Shown: positions 33,141-42,235, counted from the first letter of the stretch. The stretch is DNA of 52,016 nucleotides from Acidobacteriota bacterium (GCA_003224145.1 QHYN01000204.1:1-52016); one strand, 5' to 3'. Numbers and translations: made by a program. The notes: generated by a model not told the origin, from the sequence alone.

Positions 33141-33527
33141 TATTTCCTCTGGGCTGAGGTCAGGACGTACTCGGAAACGGGGGTGGGGTCCGCTCGGGTC
33201 GCTGCTCTGGATTGCCCTAACTCCACTACACGTGGATGATAGACAGACGAACACTCCGCTAACTACTGGTGTGAGGAACAGTTTTGGTGCAGGGCTCAAA
33301 TCCGAACTGCATGCTTCGCGTGCAGTGTCCTTCGGCCAGTTACCAACTGCCCGATTGGACGAGTCCCCTAAGAGATATACGGGGAGGAATTTAATTATTG
33401 AATCTTCTTCTGTTGGTGAAGAGTCGGATGCTTACAGCAAAAGAATTGTGAACGCAAATGAATCAGACTATTGAATCGTATCGCTTGGAGAAGTTCCGGA
33501 CGAAAAGAAAGCTTGTCGTAGGATCCG
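33141..33527. other. Leader and intergenic region upstream of the Ig lipoprotein
   Basis: This 387-bp gap has no supportable gene. It contains a strong imperfect hairpin (ACTGCATGC 33306-33314 and GCGTGCAGT 33318-33326 around TTC, one mismatch) and a small CAGTT/AACTG stem at 33337-33349. The phrase TGTCCTTCGG (33326-33335) also occurs at 29478-29487 in the structured leader of the neighbouring lipoprotein gene. No sigma-54 match was found. Confidence 0.4.
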
Positions 33528-34601
33528 TTAGTCTGCGGCAGAAGGAGATCGACCCGCCTCGTCTTCCTGCCTCGAGGCCATACTCTTACGTTTTGCGGCC
33601 AAGCCAGCATCGCGAATCTTGTATATCAGGAGTCGATAGCTGATCTTTAGTTCTTGAGCTGCTTTTCTTCGATTCCAGTGATTGGCGCGCAGCGCTGAGA
33701 GGATTATGTTTTTTTCGCTGGCCCGGATGGCCTCTTTGCACAGGCTCTTTAAAGGAACGACTCCCTCACGAATCGACGCCGAAGGGAGAGACGAAGTAAC
33801 CGACCGTGTCACCTCCTCCGTGATTGATGCGGTTGGACCAAGGAGGACATGCCGCGCAATGCCGTTCGAGAGCTCGCGGATGTTTCCAGGCCATTCCATG
33901 CACTGCATATAGTGCAGCGTTTCCATGCTGAGCGGCTCTGCCTGCTTTTTGAATTGTTCTTGGCACCGCACGAGAAAATGTTCGGCCAACAAAGGAATGT
34001 CTTCCCGGCGATCGCGTAAGGGTGGCAACTTTAGGCAGACTACGTTGATGCGATAGTACAGATCCGCCCGGAACGATCCCTTTACAATTTCCTCGTCGAG
34101 ATCTTTATCGGTAGCGCAGATCAATCGCGTTTCGACCGATCTCTCCACCTCATCGCCGATTCGAGAAAAACAGCCATCCTGAAGAAACTGCAGCAGCTTG
34201 CTTTGCGAAGCCAAATCGAGGTCCGCAATTCCGTCGAGAAACAGCGTGCCATTATGCGCAAGTTCCACTCGCCCCGGCTTCGGCTCACGCGCTCCGGTAA
34301 ACGCGCCCTTTTCGTAGCCGAATAGTTCACTTTCCAGCAGCGTTCCGGGTATTGCTGCACAATTGACCTTGACGAAATGGCTGTGGCAGGCGGCCGAATG
34401 ACTGTGAATCCATCTTGCCAAAAGCTCTTTCCCCGTTCCCTTCGGGCCATACAGCAATACGGCAATACTGGTCCCCGCGATTTTCGCCGCTCGCTTGCGA
34501 ACCTCTTTCATGGCCTCGGAACGGCCAAATAGAACCTCATCTGGCGGCAACGCGTTAGCCAGTTCAGTGCTCGTTGTTTTTGTCCGTTGTTCGGCAGACA
34601 T
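33528..34601 (-). CDS. Sigma-54-dependent activator without receiver domain
   Basis: The 357 residues have a short N-terminus and then an AAA+ domain with Walker A GPKGTGKE, an intact GAFTGA loop in GYEKGAFTGAREPKPG, Walker B TLFLDGIADLD and arginine-finger region KGSFRADLYYRIN. The Fis-type HTH near the C-terminus (ALRANHWNRRKAAQELKISYRLLIYKI) closely resembles that of the GAFTGA-less regulator at 19741-20706. The protein should contact sigma-54 and drive ATP-dependent open-complex formation. With no receiver, activity is probably set by expression level or a partner protein. It could be the functional activator for the sigma-54 promoters of the polysaccharide locus; that link is inferred. 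Confidence 0.92.
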   Translation of the reverse strand: MSAEQRTKTTSTELANALPPDEVLFGRSEAMKEVRKRAAKIAGTSIAVLLYGPKGTGKELLARWIHSHSAACHSHFVKVNCAAIPGTLLESELFGYEKGAFTGAREPKPGRVELAHNGTLFLDGIADLDLASQSKLLQFLQDGCFSRIGDEVERSVETRLICATDKDLDEEIVKGSFRADLYYRINVVCLKLPPLRDRREDIPLLAEHFLVRCQEQFKKQAEPLSMETLHYMQCMEWPGNIRELSNGIARHVLLGPTASITEEVTRSVTSSLPSASIREGVVPLKSLCKEAIRASEKNIILSALRANHWNRRKAAQELKISYRLLIYKIRDAGLAAKRKSMASRQEDEAGRSPSAAD

Positions 34602-34901
34602 ATTCCGCTCAGGGATTTAGTGGAGGAAGGGAAGCACACGACAGACCATCGAACGAATCCGGCCACAAAGTCATTTATGGTCAGGTTCGTCCATTAACCT
34701 GTTTGCTTGAAAGGACTTAGACCGGGAAGAGGCGGAGTGGTTTTAGTACCGCCCTAAGAAGCTAAACTGTTGCCGTAGGAATTAAATAGTAAAAACTTCT
34801 CCCACGCTCGAAAATAATTTTCTCTCGCTGGATACTGTAGTGCTCAATTCCATCTTCAAGGACCGATCGGTGCGTTCTCAATCTGCCGATTCGAACAGGC
34901 T
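34602..34901. other. Intergenic region between the activator and CBS genes
   Basis: This gap of 300 bp is AT-rich. A minus-strand frame at 34762-35145 overlaps the CBS gene in another frame and is a shadow. I see no clear promoter or terminator here. Confidence 0.4.
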
Positions 34902-35336
34902 CTATCTTGGTGGAAAAATAAACGCTTCTAACAGGTCCGCCCTGGCCTTCTCGTCCGACGCCACCACCCGCAAGATGTCGCTCACTGAGAGCATTCCCCG
35001 GAATCCCTGGTGCTCTTCGAGCACGATGAGATGGAAGATGGTGTTCTGCTCCATCAATCGCAGGCATTCCTCCATGGTCATCTCGGGCGTAACGGTTACG
35101 AGCTCCCGCGTCATGATGTCCGAAGCCTTCATCCACGCAGGACACTTGTTTTCCGCTGCCACTTTGTCGGAAACATCGCTGTGCGAGATTACACCCACGA
35201 TCTTTCCGCTAGCATCCACCACTCCTACCGAGCGCACCTGTTTCTCTCGTAGATACAGAGCCACCTGATGCACGCTGGTTTCTTCAGTGACGGAATAAAC
35301 TTCCTTGCGGGAACCTATAAGATCGCCAACCTTCAT
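34902..35336 (-). CDS. CBS-domain pair protein
   Basis: This 144-residue protein consists of two CBS motifs. The first is MKVGDLIG... VGVVDASGKIVGVISHSDVSD, the second MKASDIMTRELVTVTPEMTMEECLRLM... GMLSVSDILRVV. CBS pairs bind adenine nucleotides (AMP, ATP, c-di-AMP in some families) and act as energy or ligand sensors. There is no attached catalytic domain, so it is probably a stand-alone regulator. It sits in a block of signalling genes between the sigma-54 activator and a PilZ protein. Confidence 0.88.
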   Translation of the reverse strand: MKVGDLIGSRKEVYSVTEETSVHQVALYLREKQVRSVGVVDASGKIVGVISHSDVSDKVAAENKCPAWMKASDIMTRELVTVTPEMTMEECLRLMEQNTIFHLIVLEEHQGFRGMLSVSDILRVVASDEKARADLLEAFIFPPR

Positions 35337-35500
35337 TGGACCCTCCCCGGAGGCTCATCTGGCCGGATACTAGGCCTAAACCGTCAGGGATGCAAGATGC
35401 GTTCCAAATTACTGCGGTCCGTAGCGAAAGCCCCAAAAAACGGGAAAAAACTGCCTTTGAACTCACCCGCGGGATACAGACCTGTTCGAAAGAGGTTGCC

Positions 35501-35848
35501 TCACGCCCGGGCTGCTTCTCCTCGGACAATATCGTACCGGTCAATCACCGCAGCAACGCCCATTCGGGCATTGCCGTCCTCCACTCGCGACTCCACGCGG
35601 ATAACCTTTCCCTGAGCGCGGACAAACACCTCTGAACCGTGCGTTACCTCTGCCGGCAGTGTCAGCGTTAAATCAAGTTCCGATCCGGCTTGTAGGTCTT
35701 GATCCATTACGAAATAAAGACCGCGTGTCGAGATGTCGCGGGTCTTGCCCTCTTGTGATTCCAACGACATCCCCATTGGGACTCGAATGATGATCGGTAA
35801 GGATAGATCATACCGTCGAGTAGTGCGACGTTCCGTTATTCCCCCCAT
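35501..35848 (-). CDS. PilZ-domain c-di-GMP receptor-like protein
   Basis: The start at 35848 (MGGITERRTTRRYDL) is chosen because the PilZ domain begins there, though the ribosome site GGAGA is close to the ATG; an upstream frame adds 53 residues with no domain sense. The 115-residue product has the RxxxR-type motif RRTTRRYDL and the later DISTRG (D/NxSxxG) of c-di-GMP-binding PilZ domains. The second messenger usually reshapes motility or polysaccharide output through such proteins. The neighbouring genes include a GGDEF protein, a likely source of the ligand. Confidence 0.8.
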   Translation of the reverse strand: MGGITERRTTRRYDLSLPIIIRVPMGMSLESQEGKTRDISTRGLYFVMDQDLQAGSELDLTLTLPAEVTHGSEVFVRAQGKVIRVESRVEDGNARMGVAAVIDRYDIVRGEAARA

Positions 35849-36134
35849 TCTCCAATTCACGCCGCGGATATTCGCTCTTCCCCGCGTTCCCTTCTTCGAA
35901 TTGAATTTACAAACGATGGATCCCGCGTGTCGCCCAGGCTGGCTCTCGAACCGATTTCTTGCCTGCTCATTTGCTACCCAACTCATTGCGGGTTTTGTCC
36001 GGGACAAAGTAACTCAATTTTCCGAAAATGCGCTATCGTTTTCTTTATACGTTGACGAAGTTACTTATCTCCAAGTCCCCATAGCCCTTTCGTGAACCCG
36101 CCAACCGTCGGAAATAAGGGAGAGGCTGGCAATG

Positions 36135-37592
36135 CTAGTCTTGTCGCGTCCCCACCGGCGAAGGGTTTGCCTCAGTGCCTACTGCCGCTGATTTCCGGGT
36201 GCGAGGCGTATCCAGGTTGAATTGCCGCATCTTGTAGAGCAGTGCCTTGTAGCTGATCCCCAGCATCTTGGCGGCGTCCTTCCGGCACCAGCGTGTCTTC
36301 TCAAGAGCGTCTGCAATCGCCTCCATTTCGGCCTCGTCTTTCAACCCGCGAACCAGCGCTTTGAGCCCCTGCTCCTTGGGTGCTACCGGCTCATCACGCG
36401 GCGAAGTTCGTTGGCGTGTGGAGGACATCTCCACCAGTTCGCGCAAGCTCCCTTCGTCATCCTCCAGGATCACATAACGCTTTACGAAGTTCTCCAGCTC
36501 CCGCAAATTTCCCGGCCACGGATAACTCAATGCCGCATCCAGCAGATGCTTGGAGGGTGGCTGCCCCGGCTTGCCGTATTTCTCGCTGTATTTCAGCAGG
36601 AAATGTTGGAAGAGAAGGGGAATCTCCGTCGTCCGCTCTCGCAGCGGCGGCACATTGATCGACAAAACGTTGAGTCGGTAATAGAGATCTTCACGAAAGC
36701 GCCCTGACTTCATGGCTTCGTGAACATCTACGTTTGTTGCGGCCAGCACGCGCACATCGGTTTCTACCATGTGTCGCCCGCCGAGTCGCGAGTACTGATG
36801 GTCCTGCAAGACGTGCAGCAGTTTTGCCTGCAAGTGCGTGGTCATTTCCGCGATTTCATCCAGGAAAATCGTGCCTTTGTTGGCCAGTTCAAACTTGCCC
36901 GGCTTGCTCCGCACTGCTCCTGTGAAAGCGCCCTGATCGAATCCAAAGAGCTCCGATTCCAGAAGCTCTCCCGGTAACGCCGCGCAATTCACCTTCACGA
37001 AGGGCTGGTTCCGCCGCTTCGAACGCAGGTGAATCATCCGCGCGACAACCTCCTTGCCCACCCCGCTCTCACCGCAGATGAACACCGGCACATCCACCGG
37101 CGCTATCTGCAGGATCTGCTGCCGGATTCGCACCATTTGCGGGCTGGCCGCCAAAAAGCTCAAATCTTCCGTCACTTGGTCGCAATAATCCCGCAGCGCC
37201 TGGTTTTCCGTCGCCAGCTGCTTCTTCTGGCGCGATTTCAGCATGGCCGCGTCCAGTTCGGTTTTCTCGAAGGGCTTGGTCAAGTAATCGTGCGCTCCGA
37301 TGCGGATGGCCTCGACTACCGTCCCTACCTCATTCGAACAAGACAGCATGATCACGTTAAGGCTCCGGTCAACCTGCATGAGTTCTTTCAGAGTCTCGAT
37401 ACCATTCATCTCCGGCATGAGCACATCGAGAATGATGAAATCAGGCCGCTCGCCCTTCTTCACCTTTTCCAAGGCCTCTTTACCGGAACTGACCGCCTCG
37501 ACTTCGAATCCATCCACCTCCAACAGTGTGTGAAGGTACTTTCGAATGCTCGGCTCATCATCCACTACCAGTATTCGTTCTTTCGGAACCAT
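36135..37592 (-). CDS. NtrC-family response regulator (receiver, AAA+, Fis HTH)
   Basis: The start at 37592 (MVPKERILVVDDEPS) has AAGGAAGAG just upstream; an in-frame TTG at 37625 would overlap the kinase stop. The 485-residue protein has a receiver domain with acidic D11/D12, phosphoacceptor D56 in FIILDVLMPEMNG and K106 in LTKPFEK, an AAA+ domain with Walker A GESGVGKE and GAFTGA at 221-226, and a C-terminal HTH (ALEKTRWCRKDAAKMLGISYKALLYKM). It is a classical sigma-54-dependent activator phosphorylated by the adjacent kinase. The pair resembles PrsK/PrsR-type systems that control PEP-CTERM genes in other bacteria; that equivalence is inferred. Confidence 0.93.
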   Translation of the reverse strand: MVPKERILVVDDEPSIRKYLHTLLEVDGFEVEAVSSGKEALEKVKKGERPDFIILDVLMPEMNGIETLKELMQVDRSLNVIMLSCSNEVGTVVEAIRIGAHDYLTKPFEKTELDAAMLKSRQKKQLATENQALRDYCDQVTEDLSFLAASPQMVRIRQQILQIAPVDVPVFICGESGVGKEVVARMIHLRSKRRNQPFVKVNCAALPGELLESELFGFDQGAFTGAVRSKPGKFELANKGTIFLDEIAEMTTHLQAKLLHVLQDHQYSRLGGRHMVETDVRVLAATNVDVHEAMKSGRFREDLYYRLNVLSINVPPLRERTTEIPLLFQHFLLKYSEKYGKPGQPPSKHLLDAALSYPWPGNLRELENFVKRYVILEDDEGSLRELVEMSSTRQRTSPRDEPVAPKEQGLKALVRGLKDEAEMEAIADALEKTRWCRKDAAKMLGISYKALLYKMRQFNLDTPRTRKSAAVGTEANPSPVGTRQD

Positions 37593-37621
37593 TGGCTCTT
37601 CCTTTTCAAAAATCGTCGACG

Positions 37622-38851
37622 TCAACTCTGATCCATCGGCAATAAAAATGTAAATCTGCTTCCACTGCTTGGCTCGCTCTCCACCCAGATCTTTCCCCGG
37701 TGCGCCTGGATCAGTCGCTTCGCGATCGCCAGCCCCAGGCCCATCCCGGAAGTATTACGGTCCACGCGCACGAAGTCTTCAAAAATCTCTTGGTGATGTT
37801 CCGCTGGGATGCCAGAGCCCGAATCCGCCACGCTTACCTCCACGCTGTTTGGCCGTGGCAAGCGGAACCTTCGTCGCTCCTGCAAAGGAGCCATGGCTGC
37901 TACTCGCCGTTCCCAGAAATGCGGCGCCGCTAGGAGCGTTACCGTGCCGCCGCTTGGCGTGTGCTTCAGCGCATTATCCAGCAGGTTCGCCGCCACTTGC
38001 TGCACCTTTTGGTAATCGAATCGGAACGTAGTTATTGAAGGGTCGATGTTCGCATCCAGCCGCACGCCCTTACGCTGAAATGCTTCCGACCAGCGCTTGG
38101 AAAGTTCATCCAGGCAATCTCGCAGGTCGTTTTCGCGCAGTTGCAGAACCAGCTTGCCGCTTTCCAGTGCGGAGTAATTCAGAAACATGGAAACCAGTCG
38201 CACCAGTCGTTCGCAACTGTCTTTCGATTCTTCGAGTATGTCGCGCTGTTTATCCGTCAATCGGCCTAGGGATCCTGCAAGCAGTAGATCGTAATATCCC
38301 TTGATCACCGCCAGCGGCGTTTTCAATTCATGTGCTGCTGACGCCAAAAACACAGTTTTCTGCCGGTTCACTTCCTGCAGTTTCAGGTATGCGGCGAGAA
38401 GATTTCGGTACGTGATCTCGCGTTCCTGAAGCAATTCTTGCACCGTGAGCTGTGTCGTAGGGTCAGCCTCAGTTTGTGCTTCTACCGTGTTTTCGATTTC
38501 CACTACCAGCCAGTCTGGTTCTGGCATCCATTGAATCCGCGCAACCGTTTTCTTTTCCGCCGGCCCGATTTGCACTTTAACTTCGTGCTCCCCCCTTTCG
38601 ATCTCACAAAAGATCTTCCGTGAATCCATCTTCAGAAAATCACTGAAAAGATTCGGCTCTTCCGTTTCTTTAGATCCCTGGTTTTCTAGGCACTGGCGGG
38701 CGCGCGCGTTCACTAGCAGCAGACTTCCACTGCGTTCTGCAACGATCAGAGGTTTTTCCAAGGTATCCAGAAGCCGGTTGACCGCTCCTACGGAAAGCGA
38801 CAAGCGATTCTGCTCTTCCGCCGCTGGAGGCATAGTTGTCCGTCCGGCCAT
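37622..38851 (-). CDS. Cytoplasmic sensor histidine kinase
   Basis: This is a 409-residue kinase with no membrane segment. An N-terminal PAS-like domain (about 20-120) and a short coiled coil lead to the HisKA domain with phosphoacceptor H174 in SAAHELKTPLAV, then an HATPase domain with NLLDNALKHT (N box), VADSGSGIP (G1) and GMGLGLAIAKRL (G2). It should autophosphorylate and pass the phosphate to the NtrC-type regulator 29 bp downstream. The signal is unknown but must be cytoplasmic. Confidence 0.93.
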   Translation of the reverse strand: MAGRTTMPPAAEEQNRLSLSVGAVNRLLDTLEKPLIVAERSGSLLLVNARARQCLENQGSKETEEPNLFSDFLKMDSRKIFCEIERGEHEVKVQIGPAEKKTVARIQWMPEPDWLVVEIENTVEAQTEADPTTQLTVQELLQEREITYRNLLAAYLKLQEVNRQKTVFLASAAHELKTPLAVIKGYYDLLLAGSLGRLTDKQRDILEESKDSCERLVRLVSMFLNYSALESGKLVLQLRENDLRDCLDELSKRWSEAFQRKGVRLDANIDPSITTFRFDYQKVQQVAANLLDNALKHTPSGGTVTLLAAPHFWERRVAAMAPLQERRRFRLPRPNSVEVSVADSGSGIPAEHHQEIFEDFVRVDRNTSGMGLGLAIAKRLIQAHRGKIWVESEPSSGSRFTFLLPMDQS

Positions 38852-39078
38852 TGACTAACCTTGTCCTTCGAGAATTGTGGTAAATATTTTCCCGAGCCGA
38901 CCGCTCATAGTTGCAGAGGGGCTTCCAAGAGTCAATGGTAAAAGCGTTCCATTTGCACATATGAGGAAAGGAAGTGGATTTCTCAGGCAATCCTTGCATC
39001 TCACAAAGTCTCTCTGTTTGAGATACGTTCTAAATGGTTCTTTCCAAAAGATTTAATTTGAGTTCAAAACAATTTCTC

Positions 39079-39094
39079 TGGCATTCAAGATGCT
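39079..39094 (+). promoter_or_regulatory. Possible sigma-54 promoter of a PilZ gene
   Basis: The plus strand reads TGGCATTCAAGATGCT: TGGCA and TGCT with 12-bp GG-to-GC spacing, one mismatch in the TTGC box. The start point would be near 39105, just before the first possible ATG at 39113. It sits across from the NtrC-type kinase/regulator genes. A weaker case than those in the polysaccharide locus. Confidence 0.4.
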
Positions 39095-39112
39095 GGCATC
39101 CGTACTAGGTCG

Positions 39113-39487
39113 ATGGTACTAAACTGGGGAGTCTCCGTGCTTCGCGACGTGATGGGGGAGAAGAGAGGCTTGGAGGTACGCTCGACAAGACGCTCGCCTC
39201 GCATCCGTTTGCAAGTCCCCGTCTTTGTGCGAGGGACGGACGCTTTCGGGTCGGAATTCATCGAGCTAACTAAGACGCTTAATATCAGTGCGATAGGTGC
39301 CTGCATAGCTTCGCAGCACGTCCTTCGGCTGGATCAGACCGTCCACCTGACGATTCCGACTCCTTCTGCTGCCACCTCTGGCCTCGTCCCTAGCGAAACT
39401 CCACCAATCGTCGCTAAAGTTTTGCGCCAGGACCTTGTCGGTGAAACCCGCCTCTTCGGTTTAGAGTTCCTCCGTCCCCTCGAGTAA
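39113..39487 (+). CDS. PilZ-domain protein
   Basis: The 124-residue protein carries a PilZ domain: RSTRRSPRIRLQVPVFVRG holds the arginine motif and LNISAIGACIA the D/NxSxxG-type motif (here N-I-S-A-I-G). The start is uncertain; ATG at 39113 has no good ribosome site, and GTG 39149 or ATG 39152 are alternatives. It lies divergent from the histidine kinase gene and 265 bp upstream of the GGDEF-PilZ gene. Likely a c-di-GMP effector. Confidence 0.75.
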   Translation: MVLNWGVSVLRDVMGEKRGLEVRSTRRSPRIRLQVPVFVRGTDAFGSEFIELTKTLNISAIGACIASQHVLRLDQTVHLTIPTPSAATSGLVPSETPPIVAKVLRQDLVGETRLFGLEFLRPLE

Positions 39488-39752
39488 TTTGTCTCCTCAA
39501 CTCTTCCCTTAACCACAGCTGTTGGGTAATTTTGTTACACTCGCTCCGCTACGCAGGCATTTTCCTCTACTTTTCGCTCCTTTTGGGCCCTATCCTGTAA
39601 TACGATGCCCGAACCCTCGGAGGACCTGTTGGTTCAGAGAAGGACCAGGGTCCAGTACGAATGGACTCTTGGTTGCTTCATAGATCTGTAGAAAACTCGT
39701 TATGCTTTCCCCAAACCCGCGGGGATAGGCAGAGGTTAGGTTTATACCGGTC

Positions 39753-41042
39753 ATGCCCAGCCCCGGCGCCCCTGCGCCCCCGCGCTTGCCGATCGAGGAT
39801 ACGTATCTCGAGCTGCTTGCGGATACCCTCGAGAGTCTCGATCTGCCTGCGCGCGGACAATTCCTCCAGCGCTTTCTTCGCGCAATCACTCACCTCGATT
39901 TGCGCGAAACTCAGTGTGTACAAGTTTGGGATGAGATGCTCACTCGGCGGCGTGAGCTGACCGATTTGGCGGGCCGTCAGGTTTCCTTGAAAACCGCTCT
40001 CATGGACGTGCTCACAAGCTCCGCTCTTCTTCGTGTCCCCATCATCATCGAATATGAAGAACTGAAAAAACTCGAACTGAATGCCGTTACTGATCCCTTG
40101 ACCGGTCTGTACAACCGCCGGCTTTTCGGTGAATCCTTCGAAAAGGAATTGAATCGCGCTCGCCGCTACGGCCAGCCACTCGGTTTGGTGATCCTGGATC
40201 TTCACCGCTTCAAGGAAGTGAACGACCAGCACGGCCACCCTCGCGGCGATGATGTCTTGCGCGCCACAGCTGCCACTCTTAAGAAAGCGCTGCGCACTTC
40301 GGACTCTGCATTCCGAATCGGCGGCGATGAATTCGCTCTGCTCTTGCCACAAACGGATTCTGCTCAGGCCCTCGCTCTCAGCCGCCGTGTTGAAACCGTC
40401 TTTGCCGAAATGATTCAGCCTCTCCAGCTTGCCGTCGGCGTCGGCATGGATCATGGCGTTGCCGTCTTTCCCCAGGACGCGGAACAGGCCGATCAACTCG
40501 TTCGCATTGCTGACGAACGCCTCTACCGCCAGAAACACGCCAATCACAAGAAACCCGCCAACGGCGCGCGCCCCATCGAGGTACAACCCTCGCCCGAAGC
40601 TGCTCCTGAACCTCCTGCATCCACGGAACACCCCGTTTCGGCACCTCAACCCATTTCCATCGAGACCAAGCGCCCTCCGGAAAAAACCGAGATCACCATC
40701 GAGGCTGCTGCTTCCGCAAGCTCCGCCGCGATTTCCGCGGATTTAAGGCCGGTTCCTCCTCCGCGCGTCTTCGCGGTGCAGCGCAAGGCCGAGCGCGTCT
40801 CCATGGCCGGCACAAACGCTTACGCCGTTCTCGCTGAGCAAGGCGCAAAGCGCGCCCGCGTGCTTGATCTTGGCTTCGGTGGCGTTGCCATCGAGCTGGA
40901 TTCACTGCAAGATCTTCCGGAGAACCTGCTCGCCGTCTTGCACGTCCCGATTCTCCCGCCTGTTCGCGTGAATCTGAAGCCCGTGTGGAAACAGCAAACC
41001 GCGCAAGGTGGCTTCCGCGTCGGCTGCGCCTTTGTTTCCTGA
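39753..41042 (+). CDS. Diguanylate cyclase with C-terminal PilZ-like domain
   Basis: The 429-residue protein has an N-terminal helical domain (1-100), then a GGDEF domain: DPLTGLYNRRLF, ILDLHRFKEVNDQHGH and RIGGDEFALL (GGDEF at 190-194). The inhibitory site RTSD (181-184) lies five residues before GGDEF, so product inhibition is expected. A Pro/Glu-rich linker (about 270-340) leads to a C-terminal PilZ-like domain (about 345-429) with a DLGFGG motif, which lacks the full arginine motif. The enzyme makes c-di-GMP from two GTP. Fusion of a cyclase to a PilZ-like domain suggests local sensing of its own product. Confidence 0.9.
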   Translation: MPSPGAPAPPRLPIEDTYLELLADTLESLDLPARGQFLQRFLRAITHLDLRETQCVQVWDEMLTRRRELTDLAGRQVSLKTALMDVLTSSALLRVPIIIEYEELKKLELNAVTDPLTGLYNRRLFGESFEKELNRARRYGQPLGLVILDLHRFKEVNDQHGHPRGDDVLRATAATLKKALRTSDSAFRIGGDEFALLLPQTDSAQALALSRRVETVFAEMIQPLQLAVGVGMDHGVAVFPQDAEQADQLVRIADERLYRQKHANHKKPANGARPIEVQPSPEAAPEPPASTEHPVSAPQPISIETKRPPEKTEITIEAAASASSAAISADLRPVPPPRVFAVQRKAERVSMAGTNAYAVLAEQGAKRARVLDLGFGGVAIELDSLQDLPENLLAVLHVPILPPVRVNLKPVWKQQTAQGGFRVGCAFVS

Positions 41043-41202
41043 AATTTCATTTCTGAGTTTTTTCCGTCTCAGTTCCGCGCGAGCTTCGCGGATTTCCGCC
41101 AACCGCTCGCCACACACCCCGTCCGAATGCGGATTACTTCTCCCTCTCGCCTTGCAGCCTGCTACAATTTCGCCCCATCTTCGGACTCGGAGAGGTCTCG
41201 CT

Positions 41203-41709
41203 ATGCTCGGACCAGAAGTCAGTCGGCCCTACTGGCCCGACGCTCTGCAAAAACCATCCAAAGATAAGGCAGGCCTTAAGCCTTGGTCCTGGGCCCTCGA
41301 GCGCCTCGAAAAGTCCCACAATTATTGGATCGCCACTTCACGTCCCGAATCTCGTCCGCATCTCATGCTGGTTTGGGGCATCTGGTGGCAGGATGCTTTC
41401 TGGTTCAGCACCGGCCCGCGCACGCGCAAGGCAAAAAACATCGCCGCTCATCCCTACGTCGTTATCGGAACCGAAAAAGCGGACGAAGCCGTAATCCTCG
41501 AAGGCGTCGTGGAAGAAATCTCAGATCGAGCCGTCTGGAAAAAACTGGCTCAGGTCTACAATCGCAAATACGGCGGCGATGTCGAGCCCCTATTGATGAG
41601 TTCGGGGGGCTGCGTCTTTCGCGTCCAGCCCCGTGTTGTTTTTGCCCAGGACGAACACGCGGAGAATTTCGCCGACGCCGTCACCCGCTGGCATTTCTTA
41701 GAAGACTAG
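41203..41709 (+). CDS. Pyridoxamine 5'-phosphate oxidase-fold protein
   Basis: The start at 41203 (MLGPEVSRPYWP) is supported by GGAGAGG 8 nt upstream; an upstream open frame lies within the previous region. The 168-residue product shows the split-barrel pattern: NYWIATSRPESRPHLMLVWGIWWQD, FWFSTGPRTRKAKNIAAHPYVVIGTE and a C-terminal VFRVQPRVVFAQ. Family members use FMN, FAD or F420. The ligand and substrate are not clear from sequence. Confidence 0.82.
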   Translation: MLGPEVSRPYWPDALQKPSKDKAGLKPWSWALERLEKSHNYWIATSRPESRPHLMLVWGIWWQDAFWFSTGPRTRKAKNIAAHPYVVIGTEKADEAVILEGVVEEISDRAVWKKLAQVYNRKYGGDVEPLLMSSGGCVFRVQPRVVFAQDEHAENFADAVTRWHFLED

Positions 41710-41825
41710 CTTCGACAACTCCGCCTCACCCGAAATGGAATCCGAACTAAAATGCACCCATTTTGCGAAATTTGACTCTTCGCGTATGATTGAGAATTGC
41801 CTCGCGACCTAGCGACGCGGCTGTA

Positions 41826-41847
41826 CCTCACCCCTCCAGGGGTGAGG
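41826..41847. promoter_or_regulatory. Strong stem-loop upstream of rpmE
   Basis: CCTCACCCC and GGGGTGAGG form a perfect 9-bp stem around TCCA, about 55 bp before the rpmE start. It may terminate the upstream gene (the following U-run is weak) or lie in the rpmE leader, where L31 autoregulation is known in some bacteria. Confidence 0.4.
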
Positions 41848-41902
41848 CTCTTCTCCGCAATACGGAACGCCGTGCAGACCGGACGCGACGAAATGGAGCC
41901 TC

Positions 41903-42136
41903 ATGAAACCTGGTATTCATCCCGACTATCATCCCGTCACGGTGCACTGTGCCTGCGGCCACACGTTTCAGACTCGTTCGACCATCAAGGGCGACATGCT
42001 TCGCGTGGAAATCTGCTCGAACTGCCATCCCTTCTTCACCGGAAAGCAGAAGCTCGTTGACACCGCCGGCCGCGTCGAGCGCTTCACCAAGAAGTACGCC
42101 GACGCCGCTGCCAAAGCCGGCGCCGCCAAAAAATAA
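41903..42136 (+). CDS. rpmE: 50S ribosomal protein L31 (zinc-binding type)
   Basis: The 77-residue protein starts [19 protein letters not shown] and carries four Cys residues (C16, C18, C38, C41), the zinc-type L31 pattern. It binds the large ribosomal subunit and helps bridge the subunits. The C-terminal tail is Lys/Ala-rich and ends in AAKK. It is followed directly by a near-perfect intrinsic terminator. Confidence 0.95.
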   Translation: MKPGIHPDYHPVTVHCACGHTFQTRSTIKGDMLRVEICSNCHPFFTGKQKLVDTAGRVERFTKKYADAAAKAGAAKK

Positions 42137-42144
42137 TCATTGTA

Positions 42145-42170
42145 GGGCGCAACATGTTGCGCCCCTTTTC
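42145..42170 (+). terminator. Intrinsic terminator of rpmE
   Basis: GGGCGCAACA and TGTTGCGCCC form a 20-nt perfect palindrome followed by CTTTTC, 8 nt past the rpmE stop. A spurious in-frame ATG for the next gene falls inside this hairpin and is therefore rejected as a start. Confidence 0.85.
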
Positions 42171-42194
42171 TACATTTCTTATCCCTATCGATTT

Positions 42195-42235
42195 TCTCTG
42201 TGCTCTCTGTGTCCTCTGCGCGCTCTGTGTTAGAT
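42195..42235 (+). repeat. CTCTGTG-type microrepeat
   Basis: Several degenerate copies of CTCTGTG follow each other between the rpmE terminator and the thyX start. It is low-complexity spacer DNA with no clear function. Confidence 0.4.

Noticed and set aside
34762-35145. A 127-codon minus-strand gene
   Set aside because: It overlaps the CBS protein in another frame and has no protein-like pattern.
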